DNA from: Lachnospiraceae bacterium
Lineage (GTDB): Bacteria > Bacillota > Clostridia > Lachnospirales > Lachnospiraceae
Reading direction: 5' to 3'
DNA: 53,905 nucleotides
Assembly: GCA_017521985.1 (NCBI GenBank)
Contig: JAFXAZ010000079.1
Location: forward strand, 1 to 53,905
Positions 9,287 to 18,835 of the stretch are shown here, in pieces (positions within the stretch are counted from its first letter, which is position 1; each line of letters begins with the position of its first letter). The notes beneath the pieces are model-generated. The model had not been told where the DNA came from and did no database searches. It saw only the letters and a list, made by a program, of their open reading frames with translations. Made by a program: the position numbers and the translations under genes.

Positions 9287-9751
9287 TTATAAATTTGAAA
9301 TCTTAAACTCACGCTCGTTGGCACGGCGTTCGTCTTTTTTGGCAATGTCCTGACGCTTGTCAAAGAGCTTCTTACCTCTGGCGAGACCGATTTCCATTTT
9401 TGCCTTGCCGTCTTTAAAGTATACTTGAAGCGGCACCAAAGTGCAACCTTTTTCTGCAACTTTTCCTGTTAGTTTATTAATTTCCATTTTGTGTAATAAG
9501 AGCTTTTTTACACGCAACGGGTCCTTATTAAAAATATTCCCCTTTTCATATGGGCTGATGTGCATGCCGTACACAAACACCTCCCCATTTTCAATACGGA
9601 TAAAGGACTCCTTTACGCTGCATTTGCCAAGACGCAGACTTTTTACTTCGGTGCCGTGCAGCACAATACCTGCTTCATATTTATCTTCTATAAAATAATC
9701 ATGGTACGCCTTTTTGTTGTTGGCAACCAGCTTCATCGTTTCTTTGCTCAT
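9287..9751 (-). CDS. smpB: SsrA-binding protein SmpB
   Basis: 154 residues, the usual length. Family motifs: an N-terminal [20 protein letters not shown], the GTEVKSLR strand, and a basic C-terminal tail ([20 protein letters not shown]) that folds in the ribosomal decoding channel. SmpB binds tmRNA and rescues stalled ribosomes. The gene lies between rnr and ssrA, a common functional grouping because RNase R degrades non-stop mRNAs. TAGGAG precedes the ATG. Confidence 0.98.
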   Translation of the reverse strand: MSKETMKLVANNKKAYHDYFIEDKYEAGIVLHGTEVKSLRLGKCSVKESFIRIENGEVFVYGMHISPYEKGNIFNKDPLRVKKLLLHKMEINKLTGKVAEKGCTLVPLQVYFKDGKAKMEIGLARGKKLFDKRQDIAKKDERRANEREFKISNL

Positions 9752-9798
9752 ATCTGATTATCTCCTAAATTACGCCATATAATCATAGTCATAATAGT

Positions 9799-11955
9799 TT
9801 ATAAATAGTCTTTCCAGAAAACCTCGCCCTTCGTATCCGGAATAGCAAAATCTACGGCTCTGGAAATTTTGTCTACGTCTACTACTACAACTTGAACGGT
9901 CTGACCAAGACAATACTTGCGGCCGGTCATTTCACCTATCATTTCATAAGTTGCTTCGTTAAAGAAAAATCTATCTCCCGGCATGCGAGTATAATGCACC
10001 AGACCTTCCACGGTATTCGGAAGTTCTACATAAATGCCCCAGCCGGTAATGCCTGAGACCACACCCTCGAAGGTCTCACCGATCTTGTCCTCCATAAACT
10101 CGGCTTTTTTCATCTTGATGGTCTCACGTTCTGCCTCTTCTGCCCTGCGCTCTGTAGTAGAAGACTGAGTTGCCACCTGGTCCAAAATCCCCCGATAATG
10201 AGCCACTCTATCCTCATTCAGACGTCCGCGGTATTCCTCTTTGATAATACGGTGAATCTGAAGGTCCGGATAACGTCTGATTGGTGACGTAAAGTGGCAA
10301 TAATATTTGCATGCCAAACCAAAGTGTCCTGTACTTTCGGTACTGTACTTTGCCTGCTTCATACTGCGAAGCGTCAATCTGGAAATCATTGCCTCCGCAT
10401 CGGTTCCGGAAATAGTATCCAAAAGCTTTTGAATTTCCTTTGGATGAATATCTTCTCTATGTCCCGCTTTTAAATTCAGCCCAAAATTGCGGATAAAGGT
10501 CACCAGCTTTTCTATTTTCTCGGAATCCGGCGTCTCATGAGTACGATATACAAATGGAGTCTCCTGCCAAAAGAAATGCTCTGCCACGGTCTCATTGGCA
10601 ATCAACATAAATTCTTCAATCAGCTTGGTAGCAGTATTCCGCTCATAAGGCTTAATTTCCACCGGATGACCATTTTTATCCAAAATCACCTTAGTTTCCG
10701 GAAAATCAAAGTCAATGGAACCGCGTTTATGGCGTTTCTTTCGTAAAATCGCTGCCAACTCGCCCATCTGCTCGAACATCGGAACTAATTCCTCATACTT
10801 GGCAATTTCCTCAGCATCTTTGTCCTCTAAAATCTTTTTTACACTGGTGTAGGTCATACGTCTGTTAGAATGAATTACACTCTCGCAAAGCTTATGGTCC
10901 ACCACTTCACCTTTATTATTAATGGTCATAAGGCAGCTTAGTGCCAGTCGGTCCACACCCTCATTTAAAGAGCAAATACCGTTGGACAAGGCATGTGGGA
11001 GCATTGGAATCACACGATCTACCAGATACACACTGGTGCCTCGCTTCAGTGCCTCTCTGTCCAATGCAGAATGCTCCTGCACATAATTGGTAACGTCTGC
11101 AATATGAACGCCCAGCTTATACATGCCGTCTTCAACCATCAGGCTGACTGCATCGTCCAAATCCTTAGCATCCTCACCGTCAATGGTTACCATCTGCACA
11201 TCTCGTAAATCCACACGACCTGCCATGTCTGCCTCAGACACATCCTGTGCCACACGCTCTGCCTGATTTAACACCTTCTCCGGAAAAAGCACCGGCAAAT
11301 CAAAAGCCTTTACAATAGACATAATATCCACACCCGGGTCATTAATATGTCCCAGAATTTCAATCACCTTACCCTCCGGCTTTTTACCCGGCTTACCATA
11401 ATCTGTAATTTCTACTACAACCTTGTGACCATCTACAGCCCCTTTGGAACGCTCCTTGGATACAAAGATATCCTGCGCCAGTTTTTGATTATCCGGAATC
11501 ACAAATCCAAATGCTTTATTTTTCTGGAAGGTACCGACAACCTCTCGTATACCATGCTCTACAATTCGGATAACCTTGGCTTCCTGACGCTTACCACCCG
11601 GCTTTTTTAACAATGCAATTTCTACAATATCCTGATGAAATGCACCGCCGGTATACTCAGCCGGAATAAAATAATCCTCCTCCACACCTTCCACTTCAAC
11701 AAAGCCAAAGCCTTTCTGGTGACTGATAAAAGTACCGGTAATCGGTTTTACATCCTGTTTTGTATATTTTCCTCTTTTGGAAATAGCAATGCGACCTTCT
11801 GCCAGCAGACTATTTAAAACTGCCTTAAGCTCCGCTCTGTCCTCCGGCTCTACCTGCAAAATAATAGCAAGCTCCTTTTCCTTCATCGGAACATAGAGTT
11901 CGTCATTCATCAGGTCTAATATTATTTGTCTATGTTCTTCAAAAGATTTCTTCAT
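9799..11955 (-). CDS. rnr: Ribonuclease R (3'-5' exoribonuclease)
   Basis: 718 residues. From the N-terminus: a winged-helix-like segment, two cold-shock/OB domains (KGFGFVEVEG and NKAFGFVIPD), the RNB catalytic domain with the metal-binding cluster DGEDAKDLDDAVSL, the motif HFTSPIRRYPDL, and a C-terminal S1 domain (GETFEGVVSGITGWGIYVEL). It is a hydrolytic exonuclease for structured RNA and for messages released by trans-translation. GGGAGGTAAC lies just before the ATG. A terminator-like stem separates it from secG, so its expression may be partly attenuated. Confidence 0.98.
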   Translation of the reverse strand: MKKSFEEHRQIILDLMNDELYVPMKEKELAIILQVEPEDRAELKAVLNSLLAEGRIAISKRGKYTKQDVKPITGTFISHQKGFGFVEVEGVEEDYFIPAEYTGGAFHQDIVEIALLKKPGGKRQEAKVIRIVEHGIREVVGTFQKNKAFGFVIPDNQKLAQDIFVSKERSKGAVDGHKVVVEITDYGKPGKKPEGKVIEILGHINDPGVDIMSIVKAFDLPVLFPEKVLNQAERVAQDVSEADMAGRVDLRDVQMVTIDGEDAKDLDDAVSLMVEDGMYKLGVHIADVTNYVQEHSALDREALKRGTSVYLVDRVIPMLPHALSNGICSLNEGVDRLALSCLMTINNKGEVVDHKLCESVIHSNRRMTYTSVKKILEDKDAEEIAKYEELVPMFEQMGELAAILRKKRHKRGSIDFDFPETKVILDKNGHPVEIKPYERNTATKLIEEFMLIANETVAEHFFWQETPFVYRTHETPDSEKIEKLVTFIRNFGLNLKAGHREDIHPKEIQKLLDTISGTDAEAMISRLTLRSMKQAKYSTESTGHFGLACKYYCHFTSPIRRYPDLQIHRIIKEEYRGRLNEDRVAHYRGILDQVATQSSTTERRAEEAERETIKMKKAEFMEDKIGETFEGVVSGITGWGIYVELPNTVEGLVHYTRMPGDRFFFNEATYEMIGEMTGRKYCLGQTVQVVVVDVDKISRAVDFAIPDTKGEVFWKDYL

Positions 11956-11974
11956 CTGTTACCTCCCTGGTGTG

Positions 11975-12011
11975 AAAAAAATAAGACACTCCGTATTAAC
12001 AAGAGTGTCTT
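11975..12011 (-). terminator. Terminator/attenuator between secG and rnr
   Basis: AAGACACTC and GAGTGTCTT form a 9-bp stem; on the minus strand it is followed by ATTTTTTT. It lies between the secG stop and the rnr ribosome site, so rnr may depend on read-through or on its own promoter. Confidence 0.75.
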
Positions 12012-12023
12012 TGGCTCATCCAA

Positions 12024-12257
12024 TTAAAACAAGTTAAGATTCAAAACCACAGCAAGAACAATAAAGCCGATTGCAAGTCCTGTAGTAATCTTTAACATCT
12101 TACCCTCCATAGAACGGCTCTTATTCTTACCCCAGTAAGATTCTGCTGCACCGCTGATAGCACCAAGTCCGGCAGACTTACCCTCTTGTAATAATACTAG
12201 TATAGCCAAAGCTACACAAACTAATATAAAAAGAATTGTTAAAATAATTCTAAGCAT
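12024..12257 (-). CDS. secG: Preprotein translocase subunit SecG
   Basis: 77 residues with two membrane helices separated by the conserved loop VLLQEGKSAGLGAISGAAE, the SecG hallmark. SecG is the accessory subunit of the SecYEG protein-conducting channel. It is followed by rnr, a very common Firmicute order. A clear promoter lies about 50 bases upstream, and a terminator lies after the gene. Confidence 0.97.
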   Translation of the reverse strand: MLRIILTILFILVCVALAILVLLQEGKSAGLGAISGAAESYWGKNKSRSMEGKMLKITTGLAIGFIVLAVVLNLNLF

Positions 12258-12308
12258 GTAAATAACTTCCTTTCAGAATTTCATCGCAAACTATAATCAA
12301 CTCTAACA

Positions 12309-12337
12309 AGTATACCAAATATCATCGATAAAATCAA
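12309..12337 (-). promoter_or_regulatory. Sigma-A-type promoter for secG
   Basis: On the minus strand TTGATT (12332-12337), a 17-base spacer and TATACT (12309-12314). It would begin transcription about 45 bases before the secG ATG. Confidence 0.75.
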
Positions 12338-12403
12338 GAGCTTATTTTTTAATTTATTATTCTTTTTTGCTACTTTTTTAAGCCATTTCTGTGCCCCCAA
12401 AAC

Positions 12404-12518
12404 AAACGCAAAAAAGTGACACCCACCAACTTGATGAATATCACTTTTCCGGTGGCCTTAAGCTCCCGGGTTACATACCAAGGTTCTGCCACTATTATAA
12501 AATAATGGAAAGCGTTTT
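12404..12518. other. Candidate structured RNA, identity unknown
   Basis: The gap upstream of secG contains no supported gene but is strongly folded. An outer AAACGC/GCGTTT pair (about 12405 and 12512) encloses two stems: AAAAGTGA/TCACTTTT (12413-12449) and GTGGC/GCCAC (12451-12493, with a loop containing CTCCCGGG). A TATAAT reading on the minus strand ends a few bases before the GTGGC stem; read that way the other stem plus T-run acts as a terminator. I considered a 6S-like RNA but cannot confirm family or strand. Confidence 0.45.
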
Positions 12519-12681
12519 AGTTCTGCCTTTCGATTATTTTATCCAAAAAGAACAGCAATATAAATGTGATAACATAAATCCTTAATTAGGCTGATTTGTT
12601 TTAACAGAGACTTTTACGATAAATCAGCTGTTTGTCTTAAAGATGGTATTCACATAATTATATTTTTGGGTTTTTCCATAT

Positions 12682-13053
12682 TCAATTTTCAAAAAAATGC
12701 TGTTCTTTTGACTGGCTAGTTAAATGAAATTCGTTGTCAACCGATATGGTACCTGCACCTCTAGATACACGAATTGTTACATTATCCCCTAATTCATTTT
12801 CATACTTATAATGAATCTGGAAATAGGTAATCTCTTCTTCAACCATCACTGCTGCAGCTATGTAACGGAAGCATTTCTGAATTTTGCTTTTGCTTCTCTG
12901 AATCTTTATGAGTCTCTCCATGCGCCGTTCAAAATCCGGAGAAAATACGTGTAACTCACTATGTTGTAATTCCTTTTCTAATCTGGCATTGTCCAGTTTC
13001 ATAGCTTCCACGAGGCTGGACTTTAACTTATTGTCGCAAGCATTCATACTCAT
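12682..13053 (-). CDS. Putative anti-sigma factor, probably degenerate
   Basis: 123 residues, overlapping the sigma factor gene by 26 bp as sigma/anti-sigma pairs often do. The N-terminal half has the usual cytoplasmic pattern (FSPDFERRMERLIKIQRSKS), then RYIAAAVM where a membrane helix should begin. It passes at once into YFQIHYKYENELGDNVTI and GAGTISVDNE, which resemble the extracytoplasmic DUF4367 domain. The helix and much of the domain therefore seem deleted. A T7 tract near the stop offers another frame continuing to KTNS, so a frameshift may also have shortened the end. It could be inactive. Confidence 0.6.
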   Translation of the reverse strand: MSMNACDNKLKSSLVEAMKLDNARLEKELQHSELHVFSPDFERRMERLIKIQRSKSKIQKCFRYIAAAVMVEEEITYFQIHYKYENELGDNVTIRVSRGAGTISVDNEFHLTSQSKEQHFFEN

Positions 13054-13594
13054 ACCCCTCCAAAACTTTAGCTAACTTATTTCTACATCTTAACGTCTTC
13101 TTTCGAACCACACTGGAAGTTGTAGAAAATAGTTTTGCAATATCCTTTGGTTTTAGGCCTGAAACATATTGAAGATACATCAATTCGCGTTCCTCTTCTT
13201 TAAGTTCCATGATTGCCTGCATGACGAGACTTTTTTCATAACGTTCTACTAATTGATCTAAAATATCAGGTGTAGACCACTCTATTTCATCCTCCCCAAG
13301 ATGCATCTCGTCTGTAAAACTGACCGTCTTCCTATGCTCCCTTATGATGTTAATGGCATCATGTTTTACAATTGTTTGACATAACATAACCAGTTGGTCA
13401 TAAGGCATATTTCGATAAGTATTAAAATCACCGATTATTTTGGAAAAGCAAATCTGTACTGCATCCTCTGCATCGGCCGTATTTTGCAGAATTTTGTTTG
13501 CAATACGAAAAAGCTTTTGCTTGTTTTCCTCATAAAGTTTTTGACAAACGTCTCTGTCATCCTCTGTTTCAAGCATATTCAAATAAATAATCAT
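13028..13594 (-). CDS. Sigma-70 family (ECF-like) RNA polymerase sigma factor
   Basis: 188 residues. Region 2 lies at about residues 10-80 (NTADAEDAVQICFSKIIGDF), and region 4 at about 125-180 (LQYVSGLKPKDIAKLFSTTS then VRKKTLRCRNKLAKVLE), a helix-turn-helix for the -35 element. It lacks regions 1 and 3, as in extracytoplasmic-function sigma factors. AAAGGA precedes the ATG. The downstream overlapping gene is the likely regulatory partner. Its target promoters cannot be read from this window. Confidence 0.88.
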   Translation of the reverse strand: MIIYLNMLETEDDRDVCQKLYEENKQKLFRIANKILQNTADAEDAVQICFSKIIGDFNTYRNMPYDQLVMLCQTIVKHDAINIIREHRKTVSFTDEMHLGEDEIEWSTPDILDQLVERYEKSLVMQAIMELKEEERELMYLQYVSGLKPKDIAKLFSTTSSVVRKKTLRCRNKLAKVLEGYEYECLRQ

Positions 13595-13823
13595 GTTTCA
13601 TCCTTTGTAAAAAAAATTATTTTTACCGAACAAAAAAGCCGCCCATGAATATATATTAGAAGAAGATGGTCCGCAGCCCTTGCTCCCGCGCAATGCACTG
13701 CCTGAGATAATATATCTCATCCCCTTTTACAATATATATAACGGACGAACTTTCATTTTGTTCCCTTTTTTTTGCGAAATACATTACTCGTATTTTAGAT
13801 GGGTTAATACTTGCATCTATAAA

Positions 13824-14168
13824 CTAGGCTTCCGCTTCCTGAAGCTCAGATAATGTTCTTACAATGCTATTAACAACAGCACGATATTCAGGCTTTAAGG
13901 CAGCATACTCCAGCATCAGATTTTCATGTTCAACCAAATACTGATGTAATCTCTCCTGACATACGTTATTGTGTTTCTCATCTGTCAGTCCTAAAATGAA
14001 ATCAACAGATACGTTATAAAACTTAGACGCCTTAATCAAAATGTCTGTTGGAACCATTTCGTCCTTAAACTCAATACGACTGATTGTCTGCTGAGAAGTG
14101 CCCAACTCCTTTGCTAATCTGCCCTGTGTAAGTCCTCTTGCCAATCTTAAGTCTTTAAATCTGCTCAT
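13824..14168 (-). CDS. XRE-family helix-turn-helix regulator
   Basis: About 114 residues. The DNA-binding domain is in the first 60: LRLARGLTQGRLAKELGTSQ then TISRIEFKDE, a Cro/C1-type helix-turn-helix. The C-terminal half has heptad-like hydrophobic spacing that could dimerise. I start at 14168, where AAGGAG is nine bases upstream; the ATG at 14186 lies inside that ribosome site. A promoter and a dyad upstream suggest autoregulation. It lies between the sigma factor and polC. Confidence 0.88.
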   Translation of the reverse strand: MSRFKDLRLARGLTQGRLAKELGTSQQTISRIEFKDEMVPTDILIKASKFYNVSVDFILGLTDEKHNNVCQERLHQYLVEHENLMLEYAALKPEYRAVVNSIVRTLSELQEAEA

Positions 14169-14192
14169 ATTACCATTCTCCTTCATTTGTCG

Positions 14193-14257
14193 AGTGTAAG
14201 TTCACTTATTTTAGTGTGCTTTTGTTAGTATTATACCATAAAATACGTTTCTTGCAA
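14193..14257 (-). promoter_or_regulatory. Promoter and candidate operator of XRE gene
   Basis: Minus-strand TTGCAA (14252-14257), a 16-base spacer and TATAAT (14230-14235). An imperfect dyad AGTGTAAGTTCACT (14193-14206), with a further AGTG half-site just downstream of the -10, lies between promoter and gene, a plausible autoregulatory site. Confidence 0.6.
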
Positions 14258-14287
14258 TGGTTTATAATATAGAAAAATTATTTTTCA

Positions 14288-17200
14288 TCAATCAAACATA
14301 TCAAACAAACTGATTTGATTGGATTCCGGTAAATCCGCCAATATCCCCAACTCCGCCAGCTTATCTGCAACGGTCTGAGATACCTTTGCTCTTTGCCTGA
14401 AATCATCTTTGCTAAGGAATGGTCCACCTTTTGCAGCCTCAACAATGGATTCCGCCGCTGTTTCGCCAAGACCGTCAATACTATTTAAAGAAGGCATAAT
14501 CTTTCCATCTATAATCTGGAAATTTCTTGCATGAACCTTGAAAATATCGATTGGCATAAACTCATAGCCTCGCACATACATTTCCAAAACACTCTTCATA
14601 TCTTTATAGGAATCCTGCTCTTTATTAGAAAGAGAGTCCTTACGGTTTTTATAATCCGCCATAACTCTGCGCAGTCTTTCCTCACCCAGACACATCAATT
14701 CATAAGAAAAACCTGATGCACGAATACTAAAATATGCTGCATAATAGGCCAGCGGATAATTAATTTTAAACCATCCAATGCGCCATGCCATCATAACATA
14801 TGCTGCCGCATGGGCCTTTGGGAACATGTACTTAATCTTTTTGCAAGACCAAATATACCAGTCCGGAACGTTATTGGCACTCATTACCTCCTCCCATTCC
14901 GGCTTTAATCCCTTACCCTTACGCACACTTTCCATAATGGTAAATGCCAAAGAGCTTTCTACGCCCATACGAATCAAATAAGTCATAATATCATCTCGTG
15001 TACAAATAGCAGTAGAAATGGTAGCCTTTCCTTCTAAAATAAGGGTCTGTGCATTACCCAGCCATACGTCTGTACCATGACCCAGTCCGGAAATACGTAC
15101 CAAGTCAGAGAATTTCTGCGGCTTAGTATCGCGAAGCATCTGGAATACAAAATCTGTACCAAATTCCGGGATTCCCAAGGAACCTAAGTCTGTGCCATCC
15201 ATCTGTTCCGGTGTGACACCTAAGGCACTGGTATTTTGGAACAAGCTCATTACCTGTGGGTCATCCAATGCAATGGTGGTAGGGTCCAATCCCGTCAAAT
15301 CCTGGAGCATTCGAATCATGGTCGGATCGTCGTGTCCGAGTATATCAAGTTTTAAAAGGTTATGGTCAATAGAGTGATAGTCAAAATGCGTAGTAACAAT
15401 ATCCGTAGTCATATCATTTGCGGGATGCTGCACCGGGGTAAAGGAATTAATGTCCTCACCCAACGGAAGTACGATAATACCACCCGGATGCTGTCCGGTA
15501 CTTCGACGAATTCCGGTACATCCCTGACTGATACGGTTAATCTCGCAGCCACGTTTATGACGTCCACGTTCTTCATAATATTTTTTTACATATCCATAGG
15601 CTGTCTTATCTGCGAGGGTACCTACGGTACCTGCACGATAGGTCTGCCCTGCACCGAAAATTACTTCGGTATATTTATGAGCCTTAGACTGATATTCTCC
15701 GGAGAAGTTCAAGTCAATATCCGGCTCCTTATCGCCTTTAAATCCGAGGAAGGTTTCAAACGGAATATCAAAACCGTCTTTTTTGAGCAACGCACCACAC
15801 TTAGGACAAGTCTTATCCGGCAAGTCACAGCCGGAACAGCCATCCTCCACTGCCGCTGCAATTTCCGGAGATTCAAATTCCGAATAATGACACTCCATGC
15901 AATAATAATGAGGGCTAAGTGGGTTAACCTCCGTAATTCCTGCCATGGTTGCTACAAAAGAAGAACCTACAGAACCACGGCTGCCCACTAAGTAACCATC
16001 CTCTACAGACTTCCAAACCAGCTTCTGCGCAATAATGTACATTACGGCAAATCCGTTTTTAATAATGGAATTTAATTCTCTCTGCAAACGATTTTCTACA
16101 ATTTCCGGCAGATTCTCACCATACATTTCATGGGCTTTATTGTAACAAATCTCCGTCAGTGTTTTATCAGAATCCGGAATAACCGGCGGACACTTATCCG
16201 GGCGCACCGGTGAAATATGCTCAATCATGTCCGCAATCTTCTGCGTATTGGTAATTACTACTTCCTCTGCTTTCTCGCTGCCAAGATACTGAAATTCCCC
16301 AAGCATTTCCTCGGTAGTACGCAAATACAGCGGTGCCTGGTCGTCCGCATCTGAAAAACCTTTACCTGCCATAATAATTCGGCGATATACTTCATCTTCG
16401 GGATCCAGAAAATGGACATCACAGGTAGCTACAACCGGTTTATTTAACTGCTCGCCCAGCTTCACAATACGTTTGTTGATTGCCTCAATATCTTTTACAG
16501 AATTAATATTACGATGTCTCTCAGATGCAATCATAAATGCATTATTTCCAGTAGGCTGAATTTCTAAGTAATCATAAAAAGAGGCAATTTTTGCAATATC
16601 CTCGTCACTCTTTTCATCCAAAAGTGCGTGATACAACTCCCCGGCTTCACAGGCAGTACCCACCAGCACCCCTTCTCTGCATCGATTCAACAAACTCTTT
16701 GGAATCTTCGGACGTCGGTTATAATAGGTAAGATGAGATTCACTCACCATAGTATATAAATTGATTCGGCCAATATCATTTTGTGCCAGCAATACCACGT
16801 GATAAGAAGGAAGTTTACTCACCGCATCCGTAGATGCTTTCCCCATTTCATTTACCTGTTCTAAGGTATGGGCACCTTTCTCCTGACACATTTCAGCCAT
16901 TTTAAGAAAAATATGTGCTGTACATTCTGCATCATCCACGGCTCTATGGTGATTATCCAAATTTACTTTTAATACTTTTGCCATAGCATCCAGCGTATGC
17001 TTACCCTGTGTCGGGAATAGCACTCGTGCCAAAGTCAACGTATCCATATAGGTAAATTCGATTTGGTAACCCTGTCTTTTACTGTTCTCAATAATAAAAC
17101 TCATATCAAACTGGGCATTATGAGCAACTAAATGGCACCCTTTTATAAAATCCAGAAATTCCGGGAGCACCTCTTCTATAGAGTCAGCACCACTAACCAT

Positions 17201-18823
17201 ATCATCTGTAATACCGGTTAATTGTGTGATTTCAAAGGGAATCGGAGTCTTCGGATTTACAAATTTGGAAAAACGTCCTGTAATTTCGCCACCTTCGATT
17301 TTTACCGCACCAATTTCAATAATACAATTCTTTGCCGGAGAAAACCCGGTCGTTTCTATATCAAAGACAACAAAACTGTCCTGCCAGGTTGCTCCCTCAA
17401 TATTTCCGCTTACGATATCATTCAAATCATCTACAAGGTAGCCTTCGCATCCATAAATCACTTTAAAAAATTTACTTTTATCCGGCTCTACCCCCGCGTC
17501 CTTGCAACGTCCCTTTTCTGCTTTCCACAAATCATCCCATACATGATTAGCCGTAGGAAACGCCTGTACCACACCATGATCGGTAATCGCCAATCCCGGA
17601 TGCCCCCATGAATATGCCCTTTTGATAAGATCCTTTACTTCGGAAACACCATCCATGTCGCTCATTTTGGTATGACAATGAAGCTCCACGCGTTTACGTG
17701 GACTTTTATCGGAACGCTTTATACGAAAATCACTTGCTTTTTTTACACCATTGACAGAAGTAATGGCTATCTCCTTGTCAAAACTGTCCATCATGGCAAT
17801 ACCTTTGATTTTTACAAAGGAACCCTTTTTCAAACCGCCCTTCAATTCATCCAGCTGGTCTTTTCGCACAAACATTTTAACGGTAATGGTATCGGTATAA
17901 TCTGTCACATCAAAAATCAGGATTACTTTTTCATTACGGATTTCGCGCTCATCCATAGCAATCACTTCACCACGAATAACCACTTCACCCATTTCGCCCT
18001 GAATCTCTTCAATCTTCATGGCACCGTCTTCAAAATCCCTGCCATAAATCACATCCGGATTATCTGCACTCTTAAGTGGTCTGCGGTATTCCGGCTGCTT
18101 TGCCTGACCATTGCTGTTTGAGGAAGTCTGTGCTCCATTCTGACCCTGAGCCGACTTTGCTACGATGTTCTGTCCCGTACTTGTACTTCCGGATGCTCCT
18201 TTTGCAGCCGGCACATCTTCCTCGCTCTTATTGGCACTGTTTCGTGCAAGATTTCTTGAAATTTCTGCCACCTTCGCTGCAATCATGCGGTCATCTTCTT
18301 CTGTACGGGAAGACTTTGGCTTCACATATTCATATGAAAAAGACACATTCAGTCCGCAGCGCTCCACAAAAATCTTGTCCAAAATACGGGCAAGTTCTTC
18401 CTGCTGCATATGAACAAAAACCGTATCCTCTAAGGCCAAATGAATCTGGTTTTCTCCGGGATACGTAATCTTTGCTTTTTTGAAAATAATATACAGAACA
18501 TGGCTGTACCCTTTTAACTCATTTAAAATAGAGTCCCGGTACAGCTCCATCACTGCCTTGCCGTCATACTGGCTTGACAAGGTAAAATGCTCATATAATT
18601 TCACCTGGCGCTTGTCACCGCTTTGGGCAAGCATACTTGTCAGGCTCTGTTCAATCAAATTTATATCTTCTTTTGGAATCAGGTAACCGCTTTCTATATG
18701 TACACGTAAATAGCCTGCACTGGTTACGTTTACAATTTTTTGTACAGCCACCTGTTCCATCAGTGCTTTTAGTCTGCTTTCCAATTTCACATATGGAAAC
18801 ACATCAAAAAACGCTTTGCTCAT
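14288..18823 (-). CDS. polC: DNA polymerase III alpha subunit, PolC type
   Basis: 1511 residues, normal for PolC of low-GC Gram-positives. In order: N-terminal domain, a low-complexity Ser/Asn/Gln linker (about 195-245), an OB domain, a PHP domain split by the exonuclease (VELHCHTKMSDMDG near residue 380), a DEDDh proofreading exonuclease (FVVFDIETTGFSP near 482), a zinc-binding cysteine cluster, the palm motif PDIDLNFSGEY near 1033, and C-terminal fingers/HhH. It is the replicative polymerase. It closes the operon that starts at uppS; ispG ends 12 bp before it. Confidence 0.99.
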   Translation of the reverse strand: MSKAFFDVFPYVKLESRLKALMEQVAVQKIVNVTSAGYLRVHIESGYLIPKEDINLIEQSLTSMLAQSGDKRQVKLYEHFTLSSQYDGKAVMELYRDSILNELKGYSHVLYIIFKKAKITYPGENQIHLALEDTVFVHMQQEELARILDKIFVERCGLNVSFSYEYVKPKSSRTEEDDRMIAAKVAEISRNLARNSANKSEEDVPAAKGASGSTSTGQNIVAKSAQGQNGAQTSSNSNGQAKQPEYRRPLKSADNPDVIYGRDFEDGAMKIEEIQGEMGEVVIRGEVIAMDEREIRNEKVILIFDVTDYTDTITVKMFVRKDQLDELKGGLKKGSFVKIKGIAMMDSFDKEIAITSVNGVKKASDFRIKRSDKSPRKRVELHCHTKMSDMDGVSEVKDLIKRAYSWGHPGLAITDHGVVQAFPTANHVWDDLWKAEKGRCKDAGVEPDKSKFFKVIYGCEGYLVDDLNDIVSGNIEGATWQDSFVVFDIETTGFSPAKNCIIEIGAVKIEGGEITGRFSKFVNPKTPIPFEITQLTGITDDMVSGADSIEEVLPEFLDFIKGCHLVAHNAQFDMSFIIENSKRQGYQIEFTYMDTLTLARVLFPTQGKHTLDAMAKVLKVNLDNHHRAVDDAECTAHIFLKMAEMCQEKGAHTLEQVNEMGKASTDAVSKLPSYHVVLLAQNDIGRINLYTMVSESHLTYYNRRPKIPKSLLNRCREGVLVGTACEAGELYHALLDEKSDEDIAKIASFYDYLEIQPTGNNAFMIASERHRNINSVKDIEAINKRIVKLGEQLNKPVVATCDVHFLDPEDEVYRRIIMAGKGFSDADDQAPLYLRTTEEMLGEFQYLGSEKAEEVVITNTQKIADMIEHISPVRPDKCPPVIPDSDKTLTEICYNKAHEMYGENLPEIVENRLQRELNSIIKNGFAVMYIIAQKLVWKSVEDGYLVGSRGSVGSSFVATMAGITEVNPLSPHYYCMECHYSEFESPEIAAAVEDGCSGCDLPDKTCPKCGALLKKDGFDIPFETFLGFKGDKEPDIDLNFSGEYQSKAHKYTEVIFGAGQTYRAGTVGTLADKTAYGYVKKYYEERGRHKRGCEINRISQGCTGIRRSTGQHPGGIIVLPLGEDINSFTPVQHPANDMTTDIVTTHFDYHSIDHNLLKLDILGHDDPTMIRMLQDLTGLDPTTIALDDPQVMSLFQNTSALGVTPEQMDGTDLGSLGIPEFGTDFVFQMLRDTKPQKFSDLVRISGLGHGTDVWLGNAQTLILEGKATISTAICTRDDIMTYLIRMGVESSLAFTIMESVRKGKGLKPEWEEVMSANNVPDWYIWSCKKIKYMFPKAHAAAYVMMAWRIGWFKINYPLAYYAAYFSIRASGFSYELMCLGEERLRRVMADYKNRKDSLSNKEQDSYKDMKSVLEMYVRGYEFMPIDIFKVHARNFQIIDGKIMPSLNSIDGLGETAAESIVEAAKGGPFLSKDDFRQRAKVSQTVADKLAELGILADLPESNQISLFDMFD

Positions 18824-18835
18824 GTTTTTTACCTG

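Noticed and set aside
15362-15991. 209-residue plus-strand ORF inside polC
   Set aside because: It is antisense to conserved PolC sequence and has no family features or ribosome site.
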